DNA of 64,000 nt from Fibrobacterota bacterium (lineage in GTDB: Bacteria > Fibrobacterota > Fibrobacteria > UBA11236), in the NCBI GenBank assembly GCA_947466585.1, contig CANIEU010000003.1, forward strand, positions 1 through 64,000, written 5' to 3'. Under the pieces are notes generated by a model. That model was not told where the DNA came from and searched no databases. It worked only from the letters and a program-made list of their open reading frames with translations. Positions within the stretch are counted from its first letter, which is position 1. The number at the start of each line of letters is the position of its first letter. Shown here piece after piece: positions 1 through 10,081 of this stretch. A program made the translations under genes and the position numbers.

Positions 1-975
1 CACATCGGAAAAGAGACGGCCGAGCATGGCGAGGAAGCTGGAAAGCATGATGACGCCGAGCACCACGTTGTAGTCGCGGTTTTCGATCGACTTGTACACG
101 AGCAGGCCCATGCCGTCGATGTCGAAGACTTTTTCTATCAGCAGCGCGCCCGCGAACATGAGGGTGAAGATCTCGCCGGCGCGGGTGGCCAGCGGAATGA
201 GCGCGTTACGCAGGGCGTGTTTCCACACGGCCTGGCGGAAGGTCATGCCCTGCAGCAGGGCGGTGCGCATGTAGTCTTTGGAGATTTCTTCGAGCAGGGC
301 GTTCTTGAGCAGCAGGGTGAGAAAGGCGAACTCCCCGGCCATGTAGCAGATCATGGGCAGTGTCATGTGCCAGAGGAAGTCGGTGGTCTTGCCCCAGAAG
401 GTGAAGGACTCCCAGTCGTCGGAGACGATGCCCGAGAGTGGGAACCAATCGAACCACGTGCCGCCGGCGAAGAAGGTGAGCAGGAGCACGCCGAGCGCGA
501 ACCCGGGCACGACGTAGCCGGCGAAGAGAACGGCGGAAGATACGGTGTCGAAGGTCGACTTGTGCTTCAACGCCTTATACAGGCCGAGCGGCATGCACAC
601 GAGGTAGGAGAGCAGGAACGAGGTGACGCCGAAAAAAAGGCTGACCGGGAATTTGGATTTGATCACATCCCATGCGGGTTCGCCGTAGCTGTAGGAGCGG
701 CCCATGTCGAGGCGCACGATCTTGCCGAGCCACCGCGCGTAGCGCACGTGCACGGGCTGGTCGAAACCGTAGTAGCGCTTGATATTTTCGACTTCCTCGG
801 GCGAGATGGCCTTGGAGGCGTCGCGCCCCTTTTCGCCCGAGGCCTGGCGGATCTGCGCGATCATCTGTTCCACCGGGCCGCCGGGCACGAATTGCGTGAG
901 CGCGAAACAGGCGAGCGAGATGCCGAACAGCGTCGGCACCATCAGCACGAGACGGCGGAGGAGGTAGGACTTCAT
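1..975 (-). CDS. Peptide/oligopeptide ABC transporter permease, YejB/DppB-like (3' end runs off the window)
   Basis: Reverse-strand frame open from ATG at 975 to base 1 (absent from ORF track because no stop). Reads MKSYLLRRLVLMVPTLFGISLACFALTQFVPGGPVEQM...LEEISKDYMRTALLQGMTFRQAVWKHALRNALIPL, typical binding-protein-dependent permease with EAA-like loop. Confidence 0.88.
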   Translation of the reverse strand, partial: MKSYLLRRLVLMVPTLFGISLACFALTQFVPGGPVEQMIAQIRQASGEKGRDASKAISPEEVENIKRYYGFDQPVHVRYARWLGKIVRLDMGRSYSYGEPAWDVIKSKFPVSLFFGVTSFLLSYLVCMPLGLYKALKHKSTFDTVSSAVLFAGYVVPGFALGVLLLTFFAGGTWFDWFPLSGIVSDDWESFTFWGKTTDFLWHMTLPMICYMAGEFAFLTLLLKNALLEEISKDYMRTALLQGMTFRQAVWKHALRNALIPLATRAGEIFTLMFAGALLIEKVFDIDGMGLLVYKSIENRDYNVVLGVIMLSSFLAMLGRLFSDV

Positions 976-987
976 ACCGGAACCGGA

Positions 988-2799
988 TTAATCCGCGTAC
1001 CGCACTTTGCCCGTATCCACCGGCATGTCGATGCGGTTCTGGACGTTGAAGTCCTTCTTCGGATCCACGAACCAATAGGGGATGATGGCGTCTTCGCGGT
1101 TGAATTTGTCGAGCACGTACTTGGGCATGCCGAAGCGGTTCCAGTAAAGCAGGCGTGCGTTGTCGGCCTGCCACAGCAGAATGTAGGGCACGATTTCGGT
1201 GAGTCGCTTGTCGAGCTTCTTCAGGATTTCGTTGCGCTTTCCCAGATCCATTTCGGTTTTCTGTGCCGCGATCAGCGCATCGATCTCCTCGTCTTTCACT
1301 CCGGGATAATTGTTGGAAGCGACTTCGTCCGCGGTGGACGACTTCCAGGTTGCTTCGGGATCGCGCAGGCGCCCGGCGCCCCATGCGGCCCAGTACAGGT
1401 CGAAATCGTGGTTGTCAATCCGCTTGCTGATCGAAGACTGCGACATCTGATCGAGTTTGGCGTCGATGCCGGCGGCCTTCAGGTCCTCGAGGTACACGTT
1501 GTAGTGGCGCAGGTCGGTGCTGGCGGTGAGGAAGGAGATCTCGAAGCGCTTGCCGTCCTTCGTCAGCACGCCATCGGATCCGGGCTTCCAGCCTGCCTCG
1601 GCGAGCAGCTTGCGCGCCTTTTCCGGATTGTACTCCAGGAAGGGCGCATCGGGATTGCGGTTGCCCGGGTACAGGTCGGGGTAATAGGAATTCAGCAGGA
1701 AGTACTGGTTGTACATCAGCTTGTCGTTCATCAGCTCGCGGTTGAGCAGGTACGAAAGCGCGATGCGCACGCGCACGTCCTTAAAGATCGGACGACGCAG
1801 GTTGATCGCGAATCCTTGGAAGCCTTTGGGCTCCTGGTTATAAACGGCCTTGCGCACGATCCACCCGGTCTTGATGGAGGGGATTTCATCGACGCCGGTC
1901 TTCTCGGCCCACAGAGCGGCGGTGTACACCGGGTACGCGTCGAAGTCGCCCTTCTTAAAGGCCTCCATGGCCTTGTTGCGGTCTTCCATGAAGCGGTACT
2001 TGATGCGCGCGAAGTTGTACTTGTGCTGATTGTAGCGTTTGGAACGACCCCACCAGTCGCCGCGGCGGACGAGGGTGATATAGCGTTCGCGTTTGATCTC
2101 GCCGATTGCATACGGTCCGCTGACCACGGGAAAGTCGAAGTTCAGGTCGTTGAAGTTTTTGCCTTCCCACACGTGCGCCGGAAAGGCGACGAGTCCCGCC
2201 GCTTCCCAGAAGTTCATCCAGTGCGCTTCGCGGGCCGTGACCCGCAAGGTCAGGCTGTCCACCGCGACGGGCCGGTTGAAGCGCGAGAGCCCTACGCGGA
2301 AGATCGGCGTCATGTTTTCGGGATTCATGATCACGTCGTAGTAGAACTGGAAATCATGCGCGGTGATGGCGTAGCCGTCGCTCCACTTGGCACGCGGGTC
2401 GATGTGGAAGGTGAACGTTTTGCCGTCGGGGGAGGTTTCCCAGCTCTGCGCGAGAATACCCACCGGTTCGTCCTTCACCGCATGCAGCGAGACGAGGTTT
2501 TCATACATCAACCCCATCACGCCGGCGGAGAAGGAATTGTAGTCGAGCCACATGTTCAGCGATTTGGGCGACGCGCCGCCCCAGGTCGTGTAGTCGCCTC
2601 CGGGCACTGCCTTCGCATTCGCGATCGGATCGAATTCCCCCGTCGAATCCACCACGATGTTTTCCGCGATGGCTTGCGAATCCGATCCGCCCGTACCCGC
2701 CTTTTTTTCGCAACCGGTGAACAGGGCGCCCGTCGACAGCAAAACCGCTGCGGGGAGAATCGCGAGACGAAGCAAACGGGTTGGGAACGATGGGGTCAT
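988..2799 (-). CDS. ABC transporter substrate-binding lipoprotein, solute-binding family 5 (YejA-like)
   Basis: 603 aa; lipobox near N-terminus (ALFTGC); KWSDG..ITAHDF and NPEKARKLLAEAGW motifs of SBP family 5. Confidence 0.9.
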   Translation of the reverse strand: MTPSFPTRLLRLAILPAAVLLSTGALFTGCEKKAGTGGSDSQAIAENIVVDSTGEFDPIANAKAVPGGDYTTWGGASPKSLNMWLDYNSFSAGVMGLMYENLVSLHAVKDEPVGILAQSWETSPDGKTFTFHIDPRAKWSDGYAITAHDFQFYYDVIMNPENMTPIFRVGLSRFNRPVAVDSLTLRVTAREAHWMNFWEAAGLVAFPAHVWEGKNFNDLNFDFPVVSGPYAIGEIKRERYITLVRRGDWWGRSKRYNQHKYNFARIKYRFMEDRNKAMEAFKKGDFDAYPVYTAALWAEKTGVDEIPSIKTGWIVRKAVYNQEPKGFQGFAINLRRPIFKDVRVRIALSYLLNRELMNDKLMYNQYFLLNSYYPDLYPGNRNPDAPFLEYNPEKARKLLAEAGWKPGSDGVLTKDGKRFEISFLTASTDLRHYNVYLEDLKAAGIDAKLDQMSQSSISKRIDNHDFDLYWAAWGAGRLRDPEATWKSSTADEVASNNYPGVKDEEIDALIAAQKTEMDLGKRNEILKKLDKRLTEIVPYILLWQADNARLLYWNRFGMPKYVLDKFNREDAIIPYWFVDPKKDFNVQNRIDMPVDTGKVRYAD

Positions 2800-2919
2800 G
2801 GAGGCCTCGGGAGCGGACGTGGGGGCGTATGAGTGGTGGGAAATTAAGAAAAGCAGGGGGCGCGTGGGGCCTCGCGTACCGTAGGGGCCGATCGCGCCAC
2901 CTTCATCTGCGGAATTACC

Positions 2920-4695
2920 TTGTCGGCCATGCCGTTTCTGAGTCGGGTTCTCCCCCTTTCCGTGTGCCTGGCGCTCACTCTTCTCGCCGGCTGTGCGCCC
3001 GAACGTGACCCCGGCAACGTGTACCGCGGGGCGCTGATCTCCAACCTCAAGACCTTCGACCCCGCGCAGGCGTCCGATTCCTATTCGAACCAGAGCCAGT
3101 TCCAGATTTACGAGGCGTTGTACGAGTACAAATATCTCGCGCGGCCCTACGAGATCCAGCCCTGTCTGGCCGCGGCCCTACCCGAGGTGAGCGCCGACGG
3201 CACGGTATATACGATCCATGTGCGCACCGATATCGAGTTCCAGGACGATCCGACTTTTCCCGGCGGTAAGGGCCGCAAGATCAACGCCCACGACTTCATC
3301 TACAGTATCAAGCGCCTGACCGATGTGCGCACCGACACCTACGGTTGGTGGATTTTCGACGGGAAGGTGAAGGGGCTCAACGCCTTCCGCGACGCTTCTG
3401 AAAAACTCCCCGCCCTGCCCGACTCGATTCACCCCGCACTGTATGATCAGGAAGTCGAAGGCCTGCGGGCGCTGAACGACAGCACGGTGCGTATCGAACT
3501 CACGCGTCCGTTTCCGTATTTCAAATACATCCTCGCCATGCCCTATGCGGCCTTCGTTGCGCACGAGGTGGTGGACAAGTATGGCCCCGAATTCCTGAAT
3601 CATCCCGTGGGCACGGGCCCGTATGTGCTCAAGGAATGGCGACGCGGCCTGCGGCTCACCTTCGCGCGCAATCCGAAATACCATCACGGCTTTTATCCGA
3701 CCGAAGGTTCCCCCGCCGACAGCGCGGCCGGTCTGCTCGCCGACGCGGGCAAGCCCCTTCCGTTCATCGATCGTGCCGAGCTGTACATCTTCAACGAGAC
3801 GCAGCCGATGTGGCTGAATTTTCTGCGGGGCAACCTCGATCGCAGCAGCATTCCCAAGGACAACTATTCGCAGGCGGTGACGCCGGGCCGCGGCCTCAAC
3901 GAGGTGATCCGCAAGCGCGGCATCGTTCTGAATCGCATGTGGCAACTCGACCTGACCTACATCTGCTTCAACATGAAGGATCCGGTGCTCGGCAAATACA
4001 AGAAGCTGCGCCAGGCCATGCAGCTGGGGTACGATGTGGAGACGGTGATCGACCGCTTCTACAACGGCCGCGGCATTCGCGCGCAAAGCCTGATTCCGCC
4101 TGAGCTCGCCGGTTACGATTCGACGTTCCGCTCGCCTTATGGCGAGTACAACCCCGCGCGTGCACGCAAGCTGCTGGCCGAGGCGGGTTTCCCGGGGGGC
4201 AAGGGATTGCCCGAGTTGGTGTTTCTCACGGTGGCCAGCACCGAGGCGCGCCAACGGGGTGAACACTTCGCTCAGAACATGGCGGCCATCGGCATCACGG
4301 TCAAAGTGGAAAGCTGCACTTGGCCGGAGTATCTGGAGCGTTTGCAGGTGAGCAGGTACCAATTGGTGGGCGCGTCGTGGATGGCCGATTATCCCGACCC
4401 CGAAAACTTTCTGCAGCTTCTCTACGGCCCCAACAAACCGCCCGGCGAGAACAATGCGAGTTATCAGAACGACGCCTACGACCGCCTGTTCGAAGAGATG
4501 ACGCGCCTGCAGGATGGTCCCGATCGCATGGCCGTGATCCGCCAGATGAAGGAAATCGCCGCCGAGGATGCGCCGTGGATTTTCGCGGTGCACCGCGTGG
4601 CCGAAATTCTGTCGTACCAACGCATCGGCAACCTCAAGCCACACGCGGTGGCCGAGTCGCCGATCAAGTACTATCGGATCGGGGAAGGGAAGTAA
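2920..4695 (+). CDS. ABC transporter substrate-binding lipoprotein, solute-binding family 5 (OppA/DppA-like)
   Basis: 591 aa, lipobox LLAGC, INAHDFIYSIKRL, GTGPYVLKEW, NPARARKLLAEAGFPGGKGLP; TTG start per ORF track, ATG also possible at 2929. Confidence 0.9.
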   Translation: MSAMPFLSRVLPLSVCLALTLLAGCAPERDPGNVYRGALISNLKTFDPAQASDSYSNQSQFQIYEALYEYKYLARPYEIQPCLAAALPEVSADGTVYTIHVRTDIEFQDDPTFPGGKGRKINAHDFIYSIKRLTDVRTDTYGWWIFDGKVKGLNAFRDASEKLPALPDSIHPALYDQEVEGLRALNDSTVRIELTRPFPYFKYILAMPYAAFVAHEVVDKYGPEFLNHPVGTGPYVLKEWRRGLRLTFARNPKYHHGFYPTEGSPADSAAGLLADAGKPLPFIDRAELYIFNETQPMWLNFLRGNLDRSSIPKDNYSQAVTPGRGLNEVIRKRGIVLNRMWQLDLTYICFNMKDPVLGKYKKLRQAMQLGYDVETVIDRFYNGRGIRAQSLIPPELAGYDSTFRSPYGEYNPARARKLLAEAGFPGGKGLPELVFLTVASTEARQRGEHFAQNMAAIGITVKVESCTWPEYLERLQVSRYQLVGASWMADYPDPENFLQLLYGPNKPPGENNASYQNDAYDRLFEEMTRLQDGPDRMAVIRQMKEIAAEDAPWIFAVHRVAEILSYQRIGNLKPHAVAESPIKYYRIGEGK

Positions 4696-5627
4696 TGCTG
4701 AATTTTCTTCTCCGTCGTCTCGCCCACGCGCTCGCGACATTGTTCGGCATTACCCTGCTGATCTTCGCGCTGTTCCATTGGGTGGGCGGCAACCCGGTGT
4801 TGCGTCTGGTGGGAAAGAGCGCCACGCCCGAAGAAATCGCCCGGCTCACGCACCGCATGGGGTTCGACCGGCCGTTCTGGGTGCAGTACTTTGATTACCT
4901 CGGCGACCTCGTCCGCTTCGACTTCGGGCGCTCGTGGGAGACCAAACAGGGCATCGGCGAGATGCTGGCGGATGGGATCGGTCCTTCGCTCTCGTTGGCC
5001 TTGCCGGCCTTTGCCATCGCCACCGTGGTGGCGCTCACCGTGGCCCTCGTCGCCGCGCTGTACCGCGATCGCTGGCCCGACCGTCTGCTGGTCACGCTTG
5101 CAGTAGCGGGCATGAGCCTGAGCGTATTGGCCTTCATCATCGGCGCGCAGTATGTGTTCGCCTTTCAGGCCGGTTGGTTCCCCATTTCCGGCTGGGAGCC
5201 CGGGGTGCGCGGCCTGCCGTTCCTGATGCTGCCGATCGCGATCTGGGTGGCGGCTTCGGTCGGCTCCGCGGTGCGTTTTTATCGAGCGGTGTTTCTAGAA
5301 GAGATGCGTAAGGAGTACGTGATCACCGCGCGGGCGAAGGGTCTCGCGTGGCCCCGCATCCTGTCGCGCCACGTGCTCCCCAACGCGATGATTCCGGTGC
5401 TGACCCATCTGGTGATGGAGCTTCCGATGTTGTTCACGGGCTCATTGTTGCTCGAAAACTTTTTCGGCATTCCCGGCCTTGGCAATATGAGCATCAGCGC
5501 GATCAACGCTTCCGACCTGCCGGTGATCCAGACCATGACCTTCATTGGAGCCCTGCTGTACCTCGGCGCCAACATTCTGGGCGACGTGTTGTACGCGGTG
5601 GTCGACCCGCGCGTGAGGGTGGGATGA
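4695..5627 (+). CDS. Oligopeptide ABC transporter permease, OppB/DppB-like
   Basis: MLNFLLRRLAHALATLFGITLLIFALFHWVGG...EEMRKEYVITARAKGLAWPRILSRHVLPNAMIPV; start overlaps upstream stop (TAATG). Confidence 0.92.
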   Translation: MLNFLLRRLAHALATLFGITLLIFALFHWVGGNPVLRLVGKSATPEEIARLTHRMGFDRPFWVQYFDYLGDLVRFDFGRSWETKQGIGEMLADGIGPSLSLALPAFAIATVVALTVALVAALYRDRWPDRLLVTLAVAGMSLSVLAFIIGAQYVFAFQAGWFPISGWEPGVRGLPFLMLPIAIWVAASVGSAVRFYRAVFLEEMRKEYVITARAKGLAWPRILSRHVLPNAMIPVLTHLVMELPMLFTGSLLLENFFGIPGLGNMSISAINASDLPVIQTMTFIGALLYLGANILGDVLYAVVDPRVRVG

Positions 5628-5634
5628 AGAAAAA

Positions 5635-5664
5635 GATGAAATATGAAATCGGAAATATGAAAGT
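5635..5664. repeat. Heptameric array (locus A)
   Basis: gaaatat-gaaatcg-gaaatat-gaaagta immediately 3' of the OppB-like stop; weak inverted partner cttccgattg downstream. Confidence 0.65.
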
Positions 5665-5708
5665 AGCGCCAGGACTTCCGATTGTTGAGTGGCCGATTGT
5701 ATTCGGCG

Positions 5709-6563
5709 ATGGAGGTCCCATTGCTTCTTGAATCCGTCATTCGGCGTCTGAAGCGGGACAAGGTCGCATTGGTTGCGGTTTGTGTGATCGGGTTGTATCT
5801 GTTCGCCGGGCTGTTGTCGCTGGCCGGATTATTGGCGTCGGGTTTTGCCGAGCAGGTGGGGGAGGCGTACGCGCCGCCTTCCTGGGCGCATCCCTTCGGG
5901 CTCGATGTGCTGGGGCGTTCGGTGTGGGAGCGCCTGGTGCAGGGTTCGCGAGTCGCGTTGATCGTGGGATTCTTTTCGACCGCGATCGCGATCCCGGTCG
6001 GCGCGGTGCTGGGACTCGTGGCGGGCTACTTCCGCGGGTGGGTCGATGCCTTGGTGGTGTGGCTTTATTCCACCCTCGACGCGATTCCCACCATTCTGCT
6101 GCTGCTGGCAATGGCCTTGGTGTTGCCGACCGGAAAGGGTTTGGCGACGGTGTGCATCGCGCTGGGTGTGACCTCGTGGGTGAGCACCTGCCGCGTGGTG
6201 CGCGGCGAGGCGATCCGACAGAAGGAACTCGATTACGTGCGCGCGGCCCGCTCGCTCGGCGCGGGAAACCTGCGCATCCTCTTTGTGCATTTGCTGCCGA
6301 ACGTGCTGCACCTGGTGTTGGTACAAGCCTCACTGGTATTCGTGTATTCGATCAAGAGCGAGGTCATCCTATCGTACCTCGGTGTGGGCGTTCAGAACTT
6401 CCCGAGCTGGGGTGTGATGATCGACGACGCGCGTCTCGAACTCGTGGGTCGAGGTGTATGGTGGCAATTCGCCGCGGCGACCGCGGCGCTTTTCGTACTG
6501 GTGCTGGCGTTCAATCTGTTCAACGATGCGTTGAAGGATGCGCTGGATCCCAAAGAGAGATAA
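5709..6563 (+). CDS. Oligopeptide ABC transporter permease, OppC/DppC-like
   Basis: MEVPLLLESVIRRLKRDKVALVAVCVIGLYLFAGL...QKELDYVRAARSLGAGNLRILFVHLLPNV. Confidence 0.9.
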   Translation: MEVPLLLESVIRRLKRDKVALVAVCVIGLYLFAGLLSLAGLLASGFAEQVGEAYAPPSWAHPFGLDVLGRSVWERLVQGSRVALIVGFFSTAIAIPVGAVLGLVAGYFRGWVDALVVWLYSTLDAIPTILLLLAMALVLPTGKGLATVCIALGVTSWVSTCRVVRGEAIRQKELDYVRAARSLGAGNLRILFVHLLPNVLHLVLVQASLVFVYSIKSEVILSYLGVGVQNFPSWGVMIDDARLELVGRGVWWQFAAATAALFVLVLAFNLFNDALKDALDPKER

Positions 6564-6577
6564 GAGAGGCCATTCTT

Positions 6578-7285
6578 ATGCGATCACACCACGCCGACCG
6601 ACACCTCGAACGCCACGCCTCCGGCCGCATGGGCTGGCTGCGCGCTTCGGTGCTCGGGGCCAACGACGGTACGGTCTCTGTCTCCGGACTGGTGCTCGGT
6701 GTCGCCGCCTCCGGAGTCAGTCACGGAAGCGTTTTGATTTCGGGGGTCGCGGGCCTGGTCGCCGGAGCCATGTCGATGGCGGCGGGCGAGTACGTGTCCG
6801 TCCAATCGCAAGCCGATGCGGAACGCGCCGATCTGGCCCGCGAGGCGATCGAACTGCGCGATGAGCCCGAAAGCGAACTGGTCGAACTCACCGGCATTTA
6901 TCGCGCACGCGGACTCGACGAAAATCTCGCCGGGCAAGTGGCGAAGCAACTGATGGCCCACGACGCGCTCGGAGCGCATGCCCGTGACGAACTGGGTCTG
7001 ACCGAATCGCTGCGGGCGCGCCCGTTTCAGGCAGCCTTTGCTTCCGCAGGCTCCTTTGTCGTCGGAGCGCTGGTGCCGGTGGGGGCCGTAGCCTTCGCCC
7101 CGGTGACGCGCATTTCCGAAGTGGCCGTCGGCGCCACGCTCGTGACGTTGGTGATTCTCGGGGCGACCGCCGCGCGCGTGGGAGGCGCCCCCGTTTTGCG
7201 CGGCGCGCTTCGCGTGACCTTCTGGGGCGCCCTTGCGATGGCCATGTCATTCGGCATTGGAAAATTGTTCGGTGTGATGGTTTGA
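6578..7285 (+). CDS. VIT1/CCC1 family (Fe2+/Mn2+) transporter
   Basis: LRASVLGANDGTVSVSGLVLGVAASG...AGAMSMAAGEYVSVQSQADAERADLAREAIEL typical of VIT family; internal ATG of the longer track ORF. Confidence 0.9.
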   Translation: MRSHHADRHLERHASGRMGWLRASVLGANDGTVSVSGLVLGVAASGVSHGSVLISGVAGLVAGAMSMAAGEYVSVQSQADAERADLAREAIELRDEPESELVELTGIYRARGLDENLAGQVAKQLMAHDALGAHARDELGLTESLRARPFQAAFASAGSFVVGALVPVGAVAFAPVTRISEVAVGATLVTLVILGATAARVGGAPVLRGALRVTFWGALAMAMSFGIGKLFGVMV

Positions 7286-7422
7286 GGCCTTTTCAGGAAA
7301 CGTCTTTGTCTCCATCCTGACCGGAGGAACCGATGCCCGCGAGGCGACTCGACCCTGAAAACGGACGTAGTTCCCAAAATGTTTTCAGTCGTGACGCTTA
7401 AAACGACTGTATATTCTCTCCC

Positions 7423-7848
7423 ATGCGCTACTCCCCCCGACCCCGATTTCTGCCTGCCGCCCTCGTGGTCGGCCTGCTCGTCGTTATCCTCATCGCGCTC
7501 GCCGGATGCTTCCTGCAGGGGGGAGGGGGGGTGTATTCCGACGGCCCGCTCCCGAGCGACACCACGGTTACGGTCGGCGGCACCTTCACCTATCGGGCCT
7601 ATTACAGTTGCGAGGGCGGCTGTGGAGGTCACCTTGCCTATCAGTGGCAAAAGGACGGGGTCGATCTAGTGGATTCGGTTCTGGTGGATCAAGATCCCGT
7701 CAGGTTTACCGGTATTCTCGGTGCAACTTCGGATCGCCTCCAATTGTTCAACATTCAGATGGCCGATTCCGGAATATATTCCGTGACGATCAATGACAGT
7801 CTTTATCACGGTTCGGCGCATTTGGCCGTGACGCTCGCCGCTCCCTGA
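7423..7848 (+). CDS. Small lipoprotein with Ig-like domain
   Basis: 141 aa; signal peptide with lipobox LAGC; YQWQKDGVDL...DSGIYSVTIND resembles Ig-like strands. Confidence 0.65.
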   Translation: MRYSPRPRFLPAALVVGLLVVILIALAGCFLQGGGGVYSDGPLPSDTTVTVGGTFTYRAYYSCEGGCGGHLAYQWQKDGVDLVDSVLVDQDPVRFTGILGATSDRLQLFNIQMADSGIYSVTINDSLYHGSAHLAVTLAAP

Positions 7849-7894
7849 GGCTTCTTTTTTCTCGGGTTTAACTCAAAGCCCGACGTCAACCGGT

Positions 7895-8719
7895 CTAGGC
7901 CGTCGCGAAGGCCGAAATCCGCACGCCTAAAAACGTACCCGACCACGCCAGGTCGAGCGCGTCTTCTCCCGCCGCGCCGGCGATCACCAGCAGCGGGATC
8001 AAATGCTCCTCGCGCGGGTGGGCCCGCTTGGCCCCCGGAGCCTCGCTCCAACGCGCCAAGGTCGCATCGCGCCCATCTTCACCGGCGGCGGGTTTCGCCA
8101 TCGCCTCCCGCAACCAGGCATCGAACGCCTCGGCCACCGGAATCGCCCGCTCGCGGTCGAACATCTCGCGCAGATTGTGATACGACATGCCGCTGCCCAC
8201 GATGAAGACGCCCTCGTCACGGAGAGGCGCCAATGCCCGGCCCAAACGCAGATGGGTTTGGGGATCGAGCCCGCCGACCAACGACAACTGAATCGTCGTG
8301 ATTTCGGCGTTCGGCCAAATGACTTTGAGCGGTATGAAGGTGCCGTGGTCGAAACCCCGTTCGGCGTCCTCCGCGGTCCCGAATCCGGCGTCGGCCAGCA
8401 AGGTGCGCACGCGGGTCGCCAGAGCGGGACTGCCCGGGGCGGGCCACTGGATCTGGTAAGCCTCAGGAGGAAATCCGAAGTAGTCGTACAGCAGCGGAGG
8501 GTTCGGATTGGTCTGCACCGTGGGAACGTACTCTTCCCAATGGCCCGAGATCACCAGTACCGCTTTGGGCGCTGTCTTGGGCAACTGCGCCACCGATTCC
8601 AGATAGCGGAAGAGCGATTCATGCTCGGCCTTGTAACCGGGTTGATCTTCCCAGCCGAGCTTTACAAAGGCCCACGGGCCGCCGCCGTGCGGAGCGAAGG
8701 CGACGGGCATGCGCATCAT
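7895..8719 (-). CDS. Extradiol ring-cleavage dioxygenase, LigB/DODA (YgiD-like) family
   Basis: MRMPVAFAPHGGGPWAFV...AVLVISGHWEE...FDHGTFIPLKVIWPNAEITTIQLS...GSGMSYHNL; start overlaps lysC stop. Confidence 0.88.
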   Translation of the reverse strand: MMRMPVAFAPHGGGPWAFVKLGWEDQPGYKAEHESLFRYLESVAQLPKTAPKAVLVISGHWEEYVPTVQTNPNPPLLYDYFGFPPEAYQIQWPAPGSPALATRVRTLLADAGFGTAEDAERGFDHGTFIPLKVIWPNAEITTIQLSLVGGLDPQTHLRLGRALAPLRDEGVFIVGSGMSYHNLREMFDRERAIPVAEAFDAWLREAMAKPAAGEDGRDATLARWSEAPGAKRAHPREEHLIPLLVIAGAAGEDALDLAWSGTFLGVRISAFATA

Positions 8720-10032
8720 TTCGTCGTCATCTCCGCATACAGTGCCTTGATCGCAGCTTCGTACTGGGCGTTGCTCACACCCACGATAATGTTCAGCTCC
8801 GACGCGCCCTGATCGATGATGCGCACGTTCACCTTCGCCTCGGCGAGGGCCTTGAACACCTTCGCCGCCATGCCCACCTGCCGGGCCATGCCTTCGCCCA
8901 CCACCGCGATCAACGCCAGGTCGCTCTCGACCTCCACCTTGTCGGGTTGCAGAATGCGCAGCACGTCTTCGCGCACGGCTTCGGTCTTGTCGCCGATCTC
9001 CTCGGAGGAAATCAGCACGCTCATGCTGTCGATGCTCGTGGGGCAATGCTCGATCGACACGCCGTGCGTTTCGAACAGGCCGAGGAAGCGGCGCGCGAAA
9101 CCGACTTCCTTGTTCATCATTGTCTTCTCGGCGGTGAACAAGGTGAAGTTCTTCTTGCCCGCGATACCCGCGATGTCGTAGAGCGTCACTTCGGGCAGTT
9201 TCGACACGATCAGTGTACCCGCGTCATCGGGCTTGTTGGTATTGCGGATGTTGATCGGAATGCCCGCCTCGCGCACCGGCGCGATGGCCTCGTCGTGGAA
9301 CACGCTCGCGCCCATGTACGACAGCTCGCGGATCTCGCGGTAGCTGACGAGGTCGAGCGGGCGCGGGTTTTCCACGATGCGCGGATCGGCCATGAGCAGG
9401 CCCGACACGTCGGTCCAGTTCTCATAGAGCTCGGCCTTGGCAGCGCGCGCGGCCACGGCGCCCGAAATGTCGGAGCCGCCGCGCGAGAAAGTCTTCACGT
9501 GGCCGTCGGCGTCGGCGCCGTAGAAGCCGGGGATCACGTAGGTCTTGGTCTCATCGGCCAGGCGCGCGCCCAGCGCGTCGTAGCTGCGCGGGTCGAGGCG
9601 CCCGGCGCGGTCGAAGAATACGCACTCCGCGGGCTCCACGAAGGTCGCGCCCAAAAAGGCCGCCATCAACTTGCCCGAGAAGTACTCGCCGCGCGAGGCG
9701 ATGAAATCCTTGGTCGCGCCGTCCAGGATCTGCGCGTGGAACGCCTCCATCTCGGCGACTATGCCCGCGTTCAGGCTCAGGTCCTTCTCGATCTCGAGAA
9801 ACCGGTCGCGGATCAGCGAGAACGCCTCGTCGAAGGGGATGTTCTTGCGCGCCGCGTGATGGCACTGGTAAAGCAGGTCGGTGAGCTTGGCCTCGCCTGT
9901 GTGGCGCTTGCCCGGGGCTGAAACCACGATGACGCGGCGACGCGCATCCCGGCCCAAAATGTCCTTGATCTTCAGGAACTGGCGGGCGTCCGCGACGCTG
10001 GAACCCCCGAACTTGCTGGTAATACGTGCCAT
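8716..10032 (-). CDS. lysC: Aspartate kinase (lysine-sensitive type)
   Basis: KFGGSSVADARQFLKI...VVSAPGKRHTGEAKLTDLLY...FSRGGSDISGAVAARA plus ACT-like C-terminal region. Confidence 0.92.
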   Translation of the reverse strand: MARITSKFGGSSVADARQFLKIKDILGRDARRRVIVVSAPGKRHTGEAKLTDLLYQCHHAARKNIPFDEAFSLIRDRFLEIEKDLSLNAGIVAEMEAFHAQILDGATKDFIASRGEYFSGKLMAAFLGATFVEPAECVFFDRAGRLDPRSYDALGARLADETKTYVIPGFYGADADGHVKTFSRGGSDISGAVAARAAKAELYENWTDVSGLLMADPRIVENPRPLDLVSYREIRELSYMGASVFHDEAIAPVREAGIPINIRNTNKPDDAGTLIVSKLPEVTLYDIAGIAGKKNFTLFTAEKTMMNKEVGFARRFLGLFETHGVSIEHCPTSIDSMSVLISSEEIGDKTEAVREDVLRILQPDKVEVESDLALIAVVGEGMARQVGMAAKVFKALAEAKVNVRIIDQGASELNIIVGVSNAQYEAAIKALYAEMTTK

Positions 10033-10081
10033 AGGGGAGGAAACGTAAAAAACCTAGACCAACGCACCTCGTTGGCTAACA

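Noticed and set aside
217-2832. 871-aa + strand ORF antisense to the permease and solute-binding protein
   Set aside because: Composition of a shadow ORF; both minus-strand genes are unambiguous.
7862-7886. Possible terminator hairpin CGGGTTTAACTCAAAGCCCG between convergent genes
   Set aside because: Stem is short and no proper U tract follows on either strand.
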